Source of the DNA: a virus
IMG/VR virus record: IMGVR_UViG_3300020202_000192
Coordinates: 1-28,095 of that record
Reading direction: 5' to 3' (one strand)
Length of the DNA stretch: 28,095 bases
Positions 12,239-20,514 of this stretch are shown piece by piece (within the stretch, counting starts at the first letter, position 1; every line of letters begins with the position of its first letter). Made by a program: the position numbers and the translations under genes. The notes under the pieces were generated by a model. It had not been told where the DNA came from, searched no databases, and saw only the letters and a list, made by a program, of their open reading frames with translations.

Positions 12239-14146
12239 GTGAGCGAGACCCTGACCACCAGCCTCATGGACGAGCACGCCCCGCGTGACATGAACGTCAA
12301 CGGGCCGACCGAGTACGAGCCGTCGCCCGAGGACAGGAAGCTGATCAAGATGGTGGAGCGCCTGTTCGAGAAGGCGAAGCGCCACCGCAACCTCTACGAC
12401 AATGACTGGCTCGATCACTACCACCTGTTTCGCGGCAAGCAGTGGAAGGAGTCGCGCCCGTCGTATCGGCACTCGGAGGTGATCAACTTCATCTTCCGGA
12501 CGATCCAGTCCACGGTGCCGATGCAGGTGGACGCGAGACCGCGCTTCGAGTTCCTGCCGGAAGAGCCTTCCGACTACGAGTTCAGCCAAATTCTGAACGA
12601 GGTCGCCGAGGCGGACTGGCAGAAGAAGAACTGGCAGGAGCAGCTGCTCGAGGTCGTGTACGACGCCAACTTCTACGGCACGGGTCTGAGCGAAGTTTGC
12701 CACGATGAGAAGGCAAATCTCGGGGTCGGCGAGGTGAAATACCTCTCGGAGGACCCGTTCTATTGCTTCCCCGACCCCGAGGCGCGCGACGTGAACACCG
12801 CATGCGGGTTCTTCATCGTCGCGAAGCCGGTCGAAGTCCACAAACTCAAGAAAAAGTACCCCGACAAGAAGGATTTCATCCGCGCCGACCTGCTCGACCT
12901 GATGAAAGGGTCGAAAACGGACTTCGCGCCGCTGAAATTCCGCTCTCCGGTCGACCGGAAGGTGCTCGACACCGGCTCGCAGACGATGGACCTCGTCGAC
13001 AAGGAGAAGTGCCTCGAAATCACCTGCTACATGACCCCCGAATTCTGCGAGGACGACTACGAGGAGGTCGAAAAGAGCCTCCGCGACCCCGATAGCGGCG
13101 AGGAGAAGGCCGTCTACGAGCAGCGGGCGCGCTGGCCCAACGGCAGGAAGGTCGTCATCGCCAACGGCGTGCTGCTGGAGGCCGACAAGCCGCTCTACGA
13201 CGACGGCAAGGTGCCGCTGCAGCGCTACGTGAACTACCTTTTGCCGCGCGAGTTCTGGGGCATCTCGGAGATCGAGCAGCTGAAGGGCCCGCAGCGGATG
13301 TTCAACAAGGTGTTCTGCTTCGCCTTGGACGTCCTGACGCTGATGGGGAACCCGATCTGGAAGGTGCCGTCGACTTCGGGCGTCGACCCGGAGAATCTGA
13401 CGAACCGCCCGGGTCTCGTCGTCGAGTACGACGGCGACAACCCGCCGATGCGCGAGGAGGGCGTCCAACTCCAGCCCTACGTGCTCCAGATCGCAGAGCG
13501 CCTGGCGGAGTATGTCGACAGCATCTCGGGCAGCCAGGACGTGACGCGCGGCATCCAGCCCACGGGTGTCACCGCAGCGTCTGCCATCACCGCCCTCCAG
13601 GAGGCCGCGAACACCCGGGTGCGCCTCAAGTCGAAGCTCCTCGACGGGTATCTCCAGCAGGTCGGCCAGGCGTGGCTCTCTCGCACGCTCCAGTACCGGA
13701 CGGCGCCGGAGATCTTCCGGCTGACGAACGCCGAGGGCGCGAACAAGTACTTCCGGATGCACGTCGAGCCCAACGGGTACGAGAAGACGGGCCCCGACGG
13801 GCAGCCGACCGGCGAGATGGGGACGAGGGTCCACTATCAGCCGCTCGAGCCTGGCGGCGGCATCGACCCCGAGAAGGGGAAGGTCTACGAGCTCGCCGGC
13901 AAGTTCGACGTGCGCGTCTCGACCGGCTCCTCGCTGCCGTTCAACAAGGCCGAGAAGGAGCAGCGCCTGACGAAGCTCTTCGAGCTCGGGATCGTGGACG
14001 CCGAAGAGGTGCTGAAGGGCACCGAGTATCCCAACTGGCAGGCCGTGCTCCAGCGCATGGAGCAGAAGAAGATGCAGGAGCAGCAGGCGCAGATGGAGGC
14101 CGACGCGGCGGCCAAGGGCGCGCCTCCGCCGCCGCCGGCAGCATGA
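12239..14146 (+). CDS. Portal protein
   Basis: A 635-residue protein in the portal position directly after the terminase block, of the size of podovirus-type portals. It has an N-terminal charged helical region, NFIFRTIQSTVPMQV and ARPRFEFLPE, a central wing-like region with PFYCFPDPEARDV, then the stem/clip region ending in the helical ISGSQDVTRGIQPTGVTAAS segment common to P22/SPP1-like portals. A Gln/Pro/Ala-rich tail closes it. The GTG at 12239 has CGGAGA before it. It forms the dodecameric DNA entry ring at one capsid vertex and docks the terminase and the adaptor. Confidence 0.9.
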   Translation: MSETLTTSLMDEHAPRDMNVNGPTEYEPSPEDRKLIKMVERLFEKAKRHRNLYDNDWLDHYHLFRGKQWKESRPSYRHSEVINFIFRTIQSTVPMQVDARPRFEFLPEEPSDYEFSQILNEVAEADWQKKNWQEQLLEVVYDANFYGTGLSEVCHDEKANLGVGEVKYLSEDPFYCFPDPEARDVNTACGFFIVAKPVEVHKLKKKYPDKKDFIRADLLDLMKGSKTDFAPLKFRSPVDRKVLDTGSQTMDLVDKEKCLEITCYMTPEFCEDDYEEVEKSLRDPDSGEEKAVYEQRARWPNGRKVVIANGVLLEADKPLYDDGKVPLQRYVNYLLPREFWGISEIEQLKGPQRMFNKVFCFALDVLTLMGNPIWKVPSTSGVDPENLTNRPGLVVEYDGDNPPMREEGVQLQPYVLQIAERLAEYVDSISGSQDVTRGIQPTGVTAASAITALQEAANTRVRLKSKLLDGYLQQVGQAWLSRTLQYRTAPEIFRLTNAEGANKYFRMHVEPNGYEKTGPDGQPTGEMGTRVHYQPLEPGGGIDPEKGKVYELAGKFDVRVSTGSSLPFNKAEKEQRLTKLFELGIVDAEEVLKGTEYPNWQAVLQRMEQKKMQEQQAQMEADAAAKGAPPPPPAA

Positions 14147-14154
14147 TAGACTCC

Positions 14155-14173
14155 GTGCCCGATCCTAGGGCAC
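14155..14173. other. Short hairpin after portal
   Basis: GTGCCC (14155-14160) and GGGCAC (14168-14173) make a perfect 6-bp stem with a 7-nt loop, nine bases after the portal stop. There is no T-run. It may be an attenuator or RNA-processing site; weak. Confidence 0.3.
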
Positions 14174-14198
14174 ACTGACCAAGACAAGCCTCTCGACT

Positions 14199-14246
14199 CA
14201 TCTCCCGACGCATCACCCGCCCCATCACCCGTCACATCGCTCATCC
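14199..14246. repeat. Four 12-bp phased CATC repeats
   Basis: CATCTCCCG at 14199, CATCACCCG at 14211 and 14223, and the degenerate CATCGCTCA at 14235 lie exactly 12 bp apart in the gap between portal and the next gene. The rest of each unit varies. It could be a protein-binding array or a remnant of repetitive coding sequence. Function unknown. Confidence 0.45.
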
Positions 14247-14271
14247 AACCCGATCCCCGGGGTCGATACCC

Positions 14272-14574
14272 ATGGAACAAGCTCCTCCTGCCCAACAGGG
14301 CGGCGGCGGCGGCGTGACCGAGGCGCTCGTCGAGACCGACAAGAACCTCGCGGCGATCGCCGCGGTGATGGCGAAGAACCCGAAGGTCCCCGACGAGGTG
14401 AAGGCCGCGTTCCAAGCGGCGACCGAGTCGTTCCGCCAAGGCCTCGCTGCGGTCTCCGAGATGGCCGGCGGCGGCCAGGAGCCCGCTCCCGGCGGCCCCG
14501 GCGCCGTAGCCCCCGAAGCGGGCGGCAGCGCGGGTGCGGTCCCGATGACTCCTGCGGGGGTCAAGCGTGGCTGA
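14272..14574 (+). CDS. Small hypothetical head-region protein
   Basis: A 100-residue protein. A Gln/Pro/Gly-rich N-terminus is followed by a helical hairpin (about residues 15-65, with TEALVETDKNLAAIAAVMAK and VKAAFQAATESFRQGL). A Gly/Pro/Ala-rich tail closes it. No family is recognised. It lies between portal and the scaffold candidate and overlaps the latter by 8 bases, so it is likely co-translated. A minor head or scaffold-associated protein would fit. Confidence 0.6.
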   Translation: MEQAPPAQQGGGGGVTEALVETDKNLAAIAAVMAKNPKVPDEVKAAFQAATESFRQGLAAVSEMAGGGQEPAPGGPGAVAPEAGGSAGAVPMTPAGVKRG

Positions 14575-15439
14575 TCAGGACATCAACGTCGATGAGCTGA
14601 TGGAAGGGATCGAGCAGCCGGCCGCGCCGCGCGCGGAGGGTGGTGCCGAAGCAGCACCAGGAGCCGAAACGGCACCGGCGCAGACCGCCGCGGACTGGCG
14701 GCAGAGCTTCGACTGGAAGTTCGCCGCCAACGGCCAGGAGGTGACGCCCGACACCGCCGACAAGGCGAAGACGTGGCTCTCTCTCGGCTACAACGCAAGT
14801 CAGACGCTCGCCGAGGTGAAGCGCGAGCGCGCGCAGTGGGCGAAAGAGCGGGAAGAGCTCCAGAGCAAGTACAAGGGCTACGACCGCTTCGCCGAGCTCG
14901 ACCAGTACGCGCGGCAGAACCCGGACTGGTGGAAGCACGTGCAAGGCCAGTGGGAGCAGCGCAGCGCCTACGGCCAGGATCCGAACCTCGCTCCGATCCT
15001 CCAGCGCCTCCAGCAGACCGAAGGGGTCTTGCAGGAGTGGCAGCAGCGCGAGGCGGAGCGCAAGCAGGCAGAGCAGGACCAGGCGCTCGAGGCCGAGATC
15101 GAGTCGATTCGGAAGCAGTACCCGAAGATCGACTTGGGATCGGTAGACGAGAGTGGTCGGTCGCTGGAATGGCGCGTTCTGAAGCATGCCAACGACAACG
15201 GCATCCAGACCTTCCGCGCCGCGTTCCGCGACTACCTCCACGATCGTCTCGTGCAGGAAGCCCAAGCGCAGGGTCGTGAAGCCATAGCCAAGGACACGCA
15301 GGCGAAGGTCAAGCAGGGAGTACTGGGCACGACCCAAGTTCCCACGAAAGGCCTGAGCCAAGCGCAAAACGTCCGCGGCAAGTCCTACGACCAGCTGACC
15401 CAGGAGGCGCTGGCGGAGTTCGGCATCACGTCTCACTAA
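14567..15439 (+). CDS. Putative scaffolding protein
   Basis: A 290-residue acidic, Gln/Glu/Ala-rich protein. A disordered N-terminus contains EQPAAPRAEGGAEAAPGAE. Long helices follow in the middle (ERAQWAKEREELQSKYKG and LQEWQQREAERKQAEQDQAL, coiled-coil-like), with a basic C-terminal helical region (about residues 245-290). Position directly before the major capsid gene, size, charge and helix content all match phage scaffolds, which bind capsid protein through a C-terminal helix. No catalytic motif. The GTG at 14567 follows GGGGG with a 6-nt spacer. Assigned by context; moderate certainty. Confidence 0.7.
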   Translation: MADQDINVDELMEGIEQPAAPRAEGGAEAAPGAETAPAQTAADWRQSFDWKFAANGQEVTPDTADKAKTWLSLGYNASQTLAEVKRERAQWAKEREELQSKYKGYDRFAELDQYARQNPDWWKHVQGQWEQRSAYGQDPNLAPILQRLQQTEGVLQEWQQREAERKQAEQDQALEAEIESIRKQYPKIDLGSVDESGRSLEWRVLKHANDNGIQTFRAAFRDYLHDRLVQEAQAQGREAIAKDTQAKVKQGVLGTTQVPTKGLSQAQNVRGKSYDQLTQEALAEFGITSH

Positions 15440-15451
15440 AGGAGCACGCCC

Positions 15452-16372
15452 ATGGCGTTGAGCTATGACCAGATCTCGGCGATCACCGAGAAGAAGTTCC
15501 TCCCGAAGCTCGTCGACAACGTGTTCGACAGCGATCCCTTGCTGCAACGCGGCAAGAAGAAGTTCAAGCAGCTGATCGACGGCGGCACGTCGATCGTCCA
15601 GCCGCTGAACTATGCGCAGACGACCGCGTCTGGCTGGTATCAGGGCGCCGACACGCTGTCGACGACCGACAACGAGCAGATCACCTCCGCTCAGTACGAG
15701 TGGAAGCAGATCTACGCCAACATCACCATCTCGCGCCGTGACGAGCTGGTGAATAGCGGCGAAGCGCAGATCGTGAACTTCGTGAAAGCGAAGACGCAGA
15801 TCGCCGAGAAGACGCTGATCGACAAGCTGGGCGACGGCCTCTACTCGGCCGGCACCGAGGCGAAGGCGATCGGGGGTCTGCGGCTCATCGTCGACAGCGG
15901 CAACACCGTCGGCGGGATCGCACAGGGCTCGTACTCCTGGTGGCAGAGCCAGGAGAACAGCTCGACCACCGTCACGACGATGGCGGCGCTCCAGTCGATG
16001 TTCAACACGCTGTGCATCAACAACGAGCACCCGTCGGTCATCATGACGACGCGCTCGATCTACAACTTCTACTACGCGCTCCTCCAGCCGCAGCAGCGCT
16101 TCATGGACTCGGAGACCGCCAAGGGCGGCTTCCAGAGCCTGATGTTCAACGGCACGCCGTTCATCGCCGGGAGCAAGGTGCCGAGCTCGCACCTCTTCAT
16201 GCTGAACGAGGCGTACCTGCACCTGTGGGTCCACAAGGACGAGGACATGCGCTTCGAGCCGTTCCAGAAGCCCATCAACCAGAACGTCCGCGTGGCGAAA
16301 ATTTTCAGCATGTTGGCCTTCGGCTCGTCCAACAACCGCATGCACGGCAAGTTCACCGCGCTCGCGTCCTAA
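15452..16372 (+). CDS. Major capsid protein
   Basis: A 306-residue protein in the canonical place after scaffold, with AGGAG-like Shine-Dalgarno (aaaggagc) before the ATG. The helical N-terminus has ITEKKFLPKLVDNVFDSDPL. The middle has QPLNYAQTT, SAQYEWKQIYANITISRRDE and FVKAKTQIAEKTLIDKLGDG. The C-terminal half has GTPFIAGSKVPSSHLFMLNE and the terminal SSNNRMHGKFTAL, features of the HK97-like fold of short-tailed phage capsids. Neither the N-arm nor a cleaved delta domain is obvious. It forms the icosahedral shell; the next gene looks like its decoration protein. Confidence 0.88.
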   Translation: MALSYDQISAITEKKFLPKLVDNVFDSDPLLQRGKKKFKQLIDGGTSIVQPLNYAQTTASGWYQGADTLSTTDNEQITSAQYEWKQIYANITISRRDELVNSGEAQIVNFVKAKTQIAEKTLIDKLGDGLYSAGTEAKAIGGLRLIVDSGNTVGGIAQGSYSWWQSQENSSTTVTTMAALQSMFNTLCINNEHPSVIMTTRSIYNFYYALLQPQQRFMDSETAKGGFQSLMFNGTPFIAGSKVPSSHLFMLNEAYLHLWVHKDEDMRFEPFQKPINQNVRVAKIFSMLAFGSSNNRMHGKFTALAS

Positions 16373-16384
16373 GGGGGGACCACC

Positions 16385-16891
16385 ATGACCGTCTATAACG
16401 TCGGACCGGTTCGCTTCGGCGGCGCGGATGGCGCCACGCCGCAATCCATGGTGACCACCTCGCTCGGTCCCAACGACCCCGAGATCGGCACCGTCTACCG
16501 CGACGGCAACAAGGAGTACGTCTTCGTCTACAACGCCGGCGGCGCGTCGGCGGCAGTGGGACACGGCGTGATCATCTCGGCCGTCTCCGGCTACTCGGTG
16601 ACCGTCAGCTCGGTGACGGACATCAACGGCTGGTGCATCGGGGTCGTGCAGAACGCGACCTTCACCACCGCGGCTTACGGCTGGGTGCAGACCCGCGGCT
16701 TCGGCCAGGTGCAGATGCACGCGAACCAGTCGGCGGCTGCGGGCGAGCGCCTCGTCCTCAGCACCGACGGCGGGTTCGGGCGCCTCGCGTCGGCGAACAC
16801 CGACGTCCTGCGCGCGACCCCGGTCGCCATCGCCGTGTCGGCGATCGCCTCGGGCGCCTCGGGCACGGCGTACATCCGGACGTTCTTCTGA
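16385..16891 (+). CDS. Capsid decoration (cement)-like protein
   Basis: A 168-residue beta-rich protein directly after the capsid gene with GGGGGG upstream. It has repeated Gly/Ala/Thr/Val stretches such as GHGVIISAVSGYSVTV, then INGWCIGVVQNATFTTAAYG and RGFGQVQMHANQSAAAG, and a terminal SGTAYIRTFF. The alternation of short beta-strands with GV, VG and AAG turns resembles DUF2190-type cement proteins. It could stabilise the shell from outside. It is Ser/Thr-rich and therefore a possible acceptor for the Maf-like enzyme encoded next. Confidence 0.65.
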   Translation: MTVYNVGPVRFGGADGATPQSMVTTSLGPNDPEIGTVYRDGNKEYVFVYNAGGASAAVGHGVIISAVSGYSVTVSSVTDINGWCIGVVQNATFTTAAYGWVQTRGFGQVQMHANQSAAAGERLVLSTDGGFGRLASANTDVLRATPVAIAVSAIASGASGTAYIRTFF

Positions 16892-16902
16892 GAGGGGAAG
16901 GG

Positions 16903-17916
16903 ATGTCGAAGCGGCGCGAGATCATCTGCGAGTACCAGCCCTACATGGACCGCCCGCCGGTTCCTCGGCAGGCGCTCTACGGGCAGGCGTGCTCCAACGA
17001 CGGGCCGACGGTGAACACCTGGCGCCCGACCTGGATCGCGAACGCGCAGAAGAACCACGCCCGCTTCGGCTCCTTCGCGGACCGGGGCCTCGGCAAGCTG
17101 TGGGGCAAGCACTCGCTACGACCCGCAATCGTCGTCGGCTCCGGGCCGTCCCTCAAAGAGAACGCCGCGGTGCTCAGGGATAACCCCGGCATCCCGGTGC
17201 TCTCGTGTCTGCACAACTTCCACTACCTGGAAGACCTCGGCGTCCACGTCGACTACTACGTCTCGCTCGACGCGGGACCGGTCGTCGTCGAGGAGGTATC
17301 CGAGGGCGGGACGAAGAGCGCCGAGGAGTACTGGGCCGCGTCGAAGGGCAAGACGCTCCTCTGCTACATCGCGACGGACCCGAAGCTCCTCGAGTTGTGG
17401 CAGGGGGACGTCTACTTCTTCAGCTGCCCGGTCCCCGATCCCGAGGTGATCAAGGCGCAGGAGGAGCTGGAGCGCTTCGTCACCGACATCAGCTCGGGCG
17501 GGAACGTGCTCGGCGCGTGCGTCTACATCGCCAAGGCGATCCTCGGGGCGAACCCGATCGCGTTCGTCGGTGCGGATTTCTCCTTCAGCTACACCGACAA
17601 GTTCCACGGCTGGGACAGCAAGTACGACAAGGACATCGGCCAGTACCTCCGGATGACCGACGTCTACGGCAACTCCGTCAAGACGTGGCAGTCCTACGCC
17701 AACTTCAAGGCGTTCTTCGACTGGCTCGCCGAGACGGTGCCCGGGATCTACTTCAACTGCACGGAGGGCGGCACACTCGGCGCCTATCCGGGCGGCAACA
17801 TCCGATCGATCCGGCAGATGGACCTCGCAGACTTCCTCCGCATGTACCGCTTGCACGAGGAAGTGCGCGAGCAGTGCGAAGCGCCGGCGACCGCCGCGCG
17901 CAAGATCCTCTACTAA
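16903..17916 (+). CDS. Maf/DUF115-type glycosyltransferase-like protein
   Basis: A 337-residue protein with the core of the DUF115 (MptE-like, Maf flagellin glycosyltransferase) family. It has VVGSGPSLKEN with GSGPSL at residues 79-84, VPVLSCLHNFHYLEDLG-like sensing strands, YYVSLDAG (Asp123), SSGGNVLGACVYIAKAILG (Gly199-Gly200-Asn201) and AFVGADFSFS (Asp225). The pattern GxGPSL, then GGNV, then a (V/L)(G/A)xD strand is the hallmark of the sugar-nucleotide-binding domain. In Maf enzymes this domain handles CMP-nonulosonic acids for transfer to Ser/Thr of flagellin. GAGGGG precedes the ATG. It sits directly behind capsid and decoration genes, with a NeuB-type gene about 8 kb upstream. Virion glycosylation is inferred. 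Confidence 0.78.
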   Translation: MSKRREIICEYQPYMDRPPVPRQALYGQACSNDGPTVNTWRPTWIANAQKNHARFGSFADRGLGKLWGKHSLRPAIVVGSGPSLKENAAVLRDNPGIPVLSCLHNFHYLEDLGVHVDYYVSLDAGPVVVEEVSEGGTKSAEEYWAASKGKTLLCYIATDPKLLELWQGDVYFFSCPVPDPEVIKAQEELERFVTDISSGGNVLGACVYIAKAILGANPIAFVGADFSFSYTDKFHGWDSKYDKDIGQYLRMTDVYGNSVKTWQSYANFKAFFDWLAETVPGIYFNCTEGGTLGAYPGGNIRSIRQMDLADFLRMYRLHEEVREQCEAPATAARKILY

Positions 17917-17926
17917 GGAGCAGGCC

Positions 17927-18196
17927 ATGGCCTTCACCTGGACCGTGAACGAGAAGACGACGTTCGGCAACATGCACGTGCAGATGGGCGTCGTCACGGC
18001 CGACGCGGCGACGGGCACCTTCGACACCGGGCTCGGCAACGTGCGCCACGTCACGGTCGCGCCGAAGAGCGTGACGACCGCGGCGTACAAGGTCGCGCGC
18101 AACGCGGGCGTCTCGGGCACCTCGACCGTCGGCACGGTCGCGATCACTGGCGTCGTGTCGGGCGACGAGTTCTTCGTCACCGTCTTCGGGAGCTGA
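17927..18196 (+). CDS. Small hypothetical virion protein
   Basis: An 89-residue, Thr/Val/Gly-rich, probably all-beta protein (FTWTVNEKTTFGNMHVQMGV at the start; TSTVGTVAITGVVSGDEFFV near the end). There is a good Shine-Dalgarno (aggagcag) before the ATG. No family is recognised. It lies between the Maf-like gene and other small structural-type genes. The composition fits a minor head or cement protein. Confidence 0.55.
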   Translation: MAFTWTVNEKTTFGNMHVQMGVVTADAATGTFDTGLGNVRHVTVAPKSVTTAAYKVARNAGVSGTSTVGTVAITGVVSGDEFFVTVFGS

Positions 18197-18198
18197 CG

Positions 18199-18564
18199 AT
18201 GACTCGCCAAGGCTATCCGCCGCTCGGGCAGGCGACGAGCCTCACGATCGCGTCCGCGGCCTCGACTTCGAGCTCGCTCGACCTCGGGGCGGCCGGCTGG
18301 TCGCGCCTCGTCGTCACCTACGCGACGATGTCGACGAATGCTGCGCTGCAGGTGCAGGGCTCGGCGGACGACTCGACGTACAAGAACGTCCACGTGCTCG
18401 TCCCGAACAGCTCGACCGCGCAGTTCCAGCCGCTCACCGTCGCCACGTCGGTGTCCGGTACGGGCTACGCGGTGTTCCAGGCGCCGCCCTTCCGCTACGT
18501 CCGCTTCGTCGCGTCGGCCGCGATCGACAACGGCGGGATCATCTCTGTCTACGGAGCCGATTGA
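18199..18564 (+). CDS. Small hypothetical structural protein
   Basis: A 121-residue protein rich in Ser, Thr, Ala and Gly. LTIASAASTSSSLDLGAAGW at the start and VYGAD at the end flank a beta-sandwich-like middle. It begins two bases after the previous stop. No family is recognised. The sequence SADDSTYKNVHVLVPNSSTA looks like a domain seen in virion surface proteins; this is a weak resemblance. Probably a head or tail decoration protein. Confidence 0.5.
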   Translation: MTRQGYPPLGQATSLTIASAASTSSSLDLGAAGWSRLVVTYATMSTNAALQVQGSADDSTYKNVHVLVPNSSTAQFQPLTVATSVSGTGYAVFQAPPFRYVRFVASAAIDNGGIISVYGAD

Positions 18565-18566
18565 AC

Positions 18567-19019
18567 ATGGCGAAGACGAAACTCTGGAACGACAACGACC
18601 ACGAGCATCGCGAGAAGTTCAAGGGCGCCGAGGTCGTGATCCCCGCCAAGGGCTTCATCGAGATGGACTTCGAGGAGGCGTGCGAGCTGAAAGGCCAGTT
18701 CACGCCGATCGTGATGCTCGCCGAGGGCGTGCCCGACCCGAAGAGCTTCAAGAAGCTGCGCGTCGAATGGCCGAAAGAGCCGACCGCGAAGGTCGACCCG
18801 CTCGTCTGCCACGCCGACGGCAGCTCTGCGGGGTCGGCGCAGGAGCTGGCGGCGAAGCTGCTCCAGTTCGCGCCGCTCCTCGTCAAGGACGAGGCGGCCG
18901 AGGCCGAGGCGAGGCGCAAGGCGGACGCCGGCGAGCAGCGGGTGGCCGCGCTCGAGGCGCAGATCGCCGAGCTGAAGGCGCTCATCGAAGGCCAGGCGAA
19001 GACGAAGGCGCGGGCATGA
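18567..19019 (+). CDS. Hypothetical protein with C-terminal coiled coil
   Basis: A 150-residue protein. The N-terminal half is basic to acidic (starting MAKTKLWNDNDHEHREKFKG; KGFIEMDFEEACELKGQF follows). The C-terminus is a clear coiled coil (AEAEARRKADAGEQRVAALE followed by AQIAELKALIEGQ). The ATG at 18567 is listed. A TTG at 18561, which overlaps the upstream stop and has better GGAG spacing, is the alternative and would add two residues. It overlaps the next gene as ATGA. No family recognised; a virion assembly role is likely by location. Confidence 0.55.
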   Translation: MAKTKLWNDNDHEHREKFKGAEVVIPAKGFIEMDFEEACELKGQFTPIVMLAEGVPDPKSFKKLRVEWPKEPTAKVDPLVCHADGSSAGSAQELAAKLLQFAPLLVKDEAAEAEARRKADAGEQRVAALEAQIAELKALIEGQAKTKARA

Positions 19020-19462
19020 GCACGGTCGAGCTCAAGGGGCACTACTGGGCGCGCCTCTACGGGGCGCCGGGTGAGCTCAAGCAGGAGGTCCGCGGCGAGA
19101 ACGTCGTGACGACCGTCGGCAAGGAGTTCATCGCGAGCTTCCTGCGCTCGGCGGCGGCCGCGGCTGCGACCTTCACGGCGCGCTACATCGCGATCGGCAC
19201 CGATTCGACCGCGGAGGCCGTCGGCAACACGGCGCTAGGGACCGAGGCGGCGCGGCAGACGGGGACGGCGTCCTACACCTCGGGCGGCATCTACAACGTG
19301 GTGGCGACGTTCGCCAGCGGCAGCGGGACGGGGGCGATCACGGAGTACGGCCTCTTCAGCTCCAGCACCGGCGGGACGCTGATCAGCAGGGATACCGAGA
19401 GCGTGATCAACAAGGGCGCGAACGACGTTTTAACGGTTGGCTACGAACTGACATTCAGCTGA
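19016..19462 (+). CDS. Hypothetical virion protein (beta-rich)
   Basis: A 148-residue protein with an N-terminus STVELKGHYWARLYGAPGEL, a short helix (EFIASFLRSAAAAAATF), then ARYIAIGTDSTAEAVGNTAL, a pattern (AIGTxS/T...TALGTE) frequent in phage tail or head-completion proteins. A beta-rich end contains EYGLFSSSTGGTLISRD. The upstream overlap as ATGA and the 16-bp gap to the next gene suggest a coupled unit. Exact structural role unknown. Confidence 0.6.
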   Translation: MSTVELKGHYWARLYGAPGELKQEVRGENVVTTVGKEFIASFLRSAAAAAATFTARYIAIGTDSTAEAVGNTALGTEAARQTGTASYTSGGIYNVVATFASGSGTGAITEYGLFSSSTGGTLISRDTESVINKGANDVLTVGYELTFS

Positions 19463-19477
19463 GGCGCGGGGTATGGC

Positions 19478-19870
19478 GTGGCCAATCTCTCGCAGACGAT
19501 CACCAACCAGGTCCGCTGCTTCGGCGCCGGGCCTTCGTCGCTTTGGAACAGCCACAATTGGGGGTCGTTTCGATGGGGCGAGGGCACGCGCGACATCCGC
19601 ACCGACGTCCTGAAGGGGATCAGCAACACGCTGACCCCTACGAGCACCATCCCCGGGTTCCAAATTCGCAAGGGCATCTCCGAGACGATCACCGTGGTCG
19701 GCGACATGGGGTCCGAGGAGCTGTCGGACTCTGCGGGCTACGAGTACGTCTTCCCCGATCGCACCACCGAGGCCGAGGACCGGAGCTTCGCGACCTGGTC
19801 GACGGCGTCGTCGGCCGCTGGCAGCTGGACGGCGGCTTCGGCCGCGTCGTCGGCGTGGAGTGAGTCTTGA
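19478..19870 (+). CDS. Hypothetical tail/head protein with Trp-Ser-rich end
   Basis: A 130-residue protein. Near the N-terminus it has SLWNSHNWGSFRWGEGTRD, which resembles the WGSFNWGAANWDAGRGQRD segment near the C-terminus of the nozzle-like protein at 20514. The C-terminus is a Ser/Ala/Trp-rich tract with Trp spaced every 10 residues (three Trp in the last 24). The GTG at 19478 has a G-rich stretch upstream. No family is recognised. The Ser-rich tail is the most obvious candidate acceptor for O-glycosylation in the window, which is only a guess. Confidence 0.5.
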   Translation: MANLSQTITNQVRCFGAGPSSLWNSHNWGSFRWGEGTRDIRTDVLKGISNTLTPTSTIPGFQIRKGISETITVVGDMGSEELSDSAGYEYVFPDRTTEAEDRSFATWSTASSAAGSWTAASAASSAWSES

Positions 19871-20514
19871 CACCTACCCAAATCGAAGACCTGGCGCGCC
19901 AGCAGACCAACGCGGTCGGCGACACGTTCTATTCGCAATCGGAGATCCTCCAGCACATCTTCCAGGCGCAGATGGAGCTGGCGATGGAGACGCGTTGCAT
20001 CCGCAACGTCTACACCGCCTCCACCGTCGCCTCGACGCAGGAGTACTCCCGGCCGACGCGCAGCCTCGAGATCAAGCGCATCACCTACGACGGCGCGAAG
20101 CTCTCGCCGATCACGATGCGCGAGGACGACGCGCTGACGTTCATGAACCAGGCGACGACCGCGACGGGAACGCCCAACTTCTACTTCGAGTGGGGCGACA
20201 GCATCTTCCTGCGCCCCGTCCCCTCTGCTGTCGGGACGCTCAAGATCTTCAGCGTCGACAAGCCGCAGACGGTGACGACCTCGAGCACGCTCGACGTCCC
20301 GGATCGCTACCACGTCCTCATCGCCACGACCTACATCCCGGCTTGGTTCGCGCTGAAGGACAAGAACTTCGCGCTCTACGAGCGCTACCTCGACGCGTGG
20401 CGGAAGGGCGTGATGCAGGCGAAGTCCTACGAGCGGCGCCGTCTGCGCGGCGATAGCTTCACGGGCATCCAGGATAACGAAACGCTCAACGAGACCGTGA
20501 TCGGAGCCATCTAA
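19867..20514 (+). CDS. Head-tail adaptor-like protein
   Basis: A 215-residue helical protein placed between small virion genes and the nozzle. The start helix (TPTQIEDLARQQTNAVGDTF) and the YVDSEILQ-like segment SQSEILQHIFQAQMELAMET match phage adaptor proteins (gp6/gp4/tubular-A-like) that bind the portal ring. The C-terminal helix is basic (YERYLDAWRKGVMQAKSYER). The start is the TTG at 19867, which overlaps the previous stop (TTGA) and has GGAG six bases upstream. It would join portal to the tail nozzle. Confidence 0.65.
   Translation: MTPTQIEDLARQQTNAVGDTFYSQSEILQHIFQAQMELAMETRCIRNVYTASTVASTQEYSRPTRSLEIKRITYDGAKLSPITMREDDALTFMNQATTATGTPNFYFEWGDSIFLRPVPSAVGTLKIFSVDKPQTVTTSSTLDVPDRYHVLIATTYIPAWFALKDKNFALYERYLDAWRKGVMQAKSYERRRLRGDSFTGIQDNETLNETVIGAI

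Noticed and set aside
14561-16720. A 719-codon minus-strand frame over scaffold, capsid and decoration genes
   Set aside because: It spans three clear plus-strand genes with good ribosome sites; long antisense frames are expected in GC-rich DNA.
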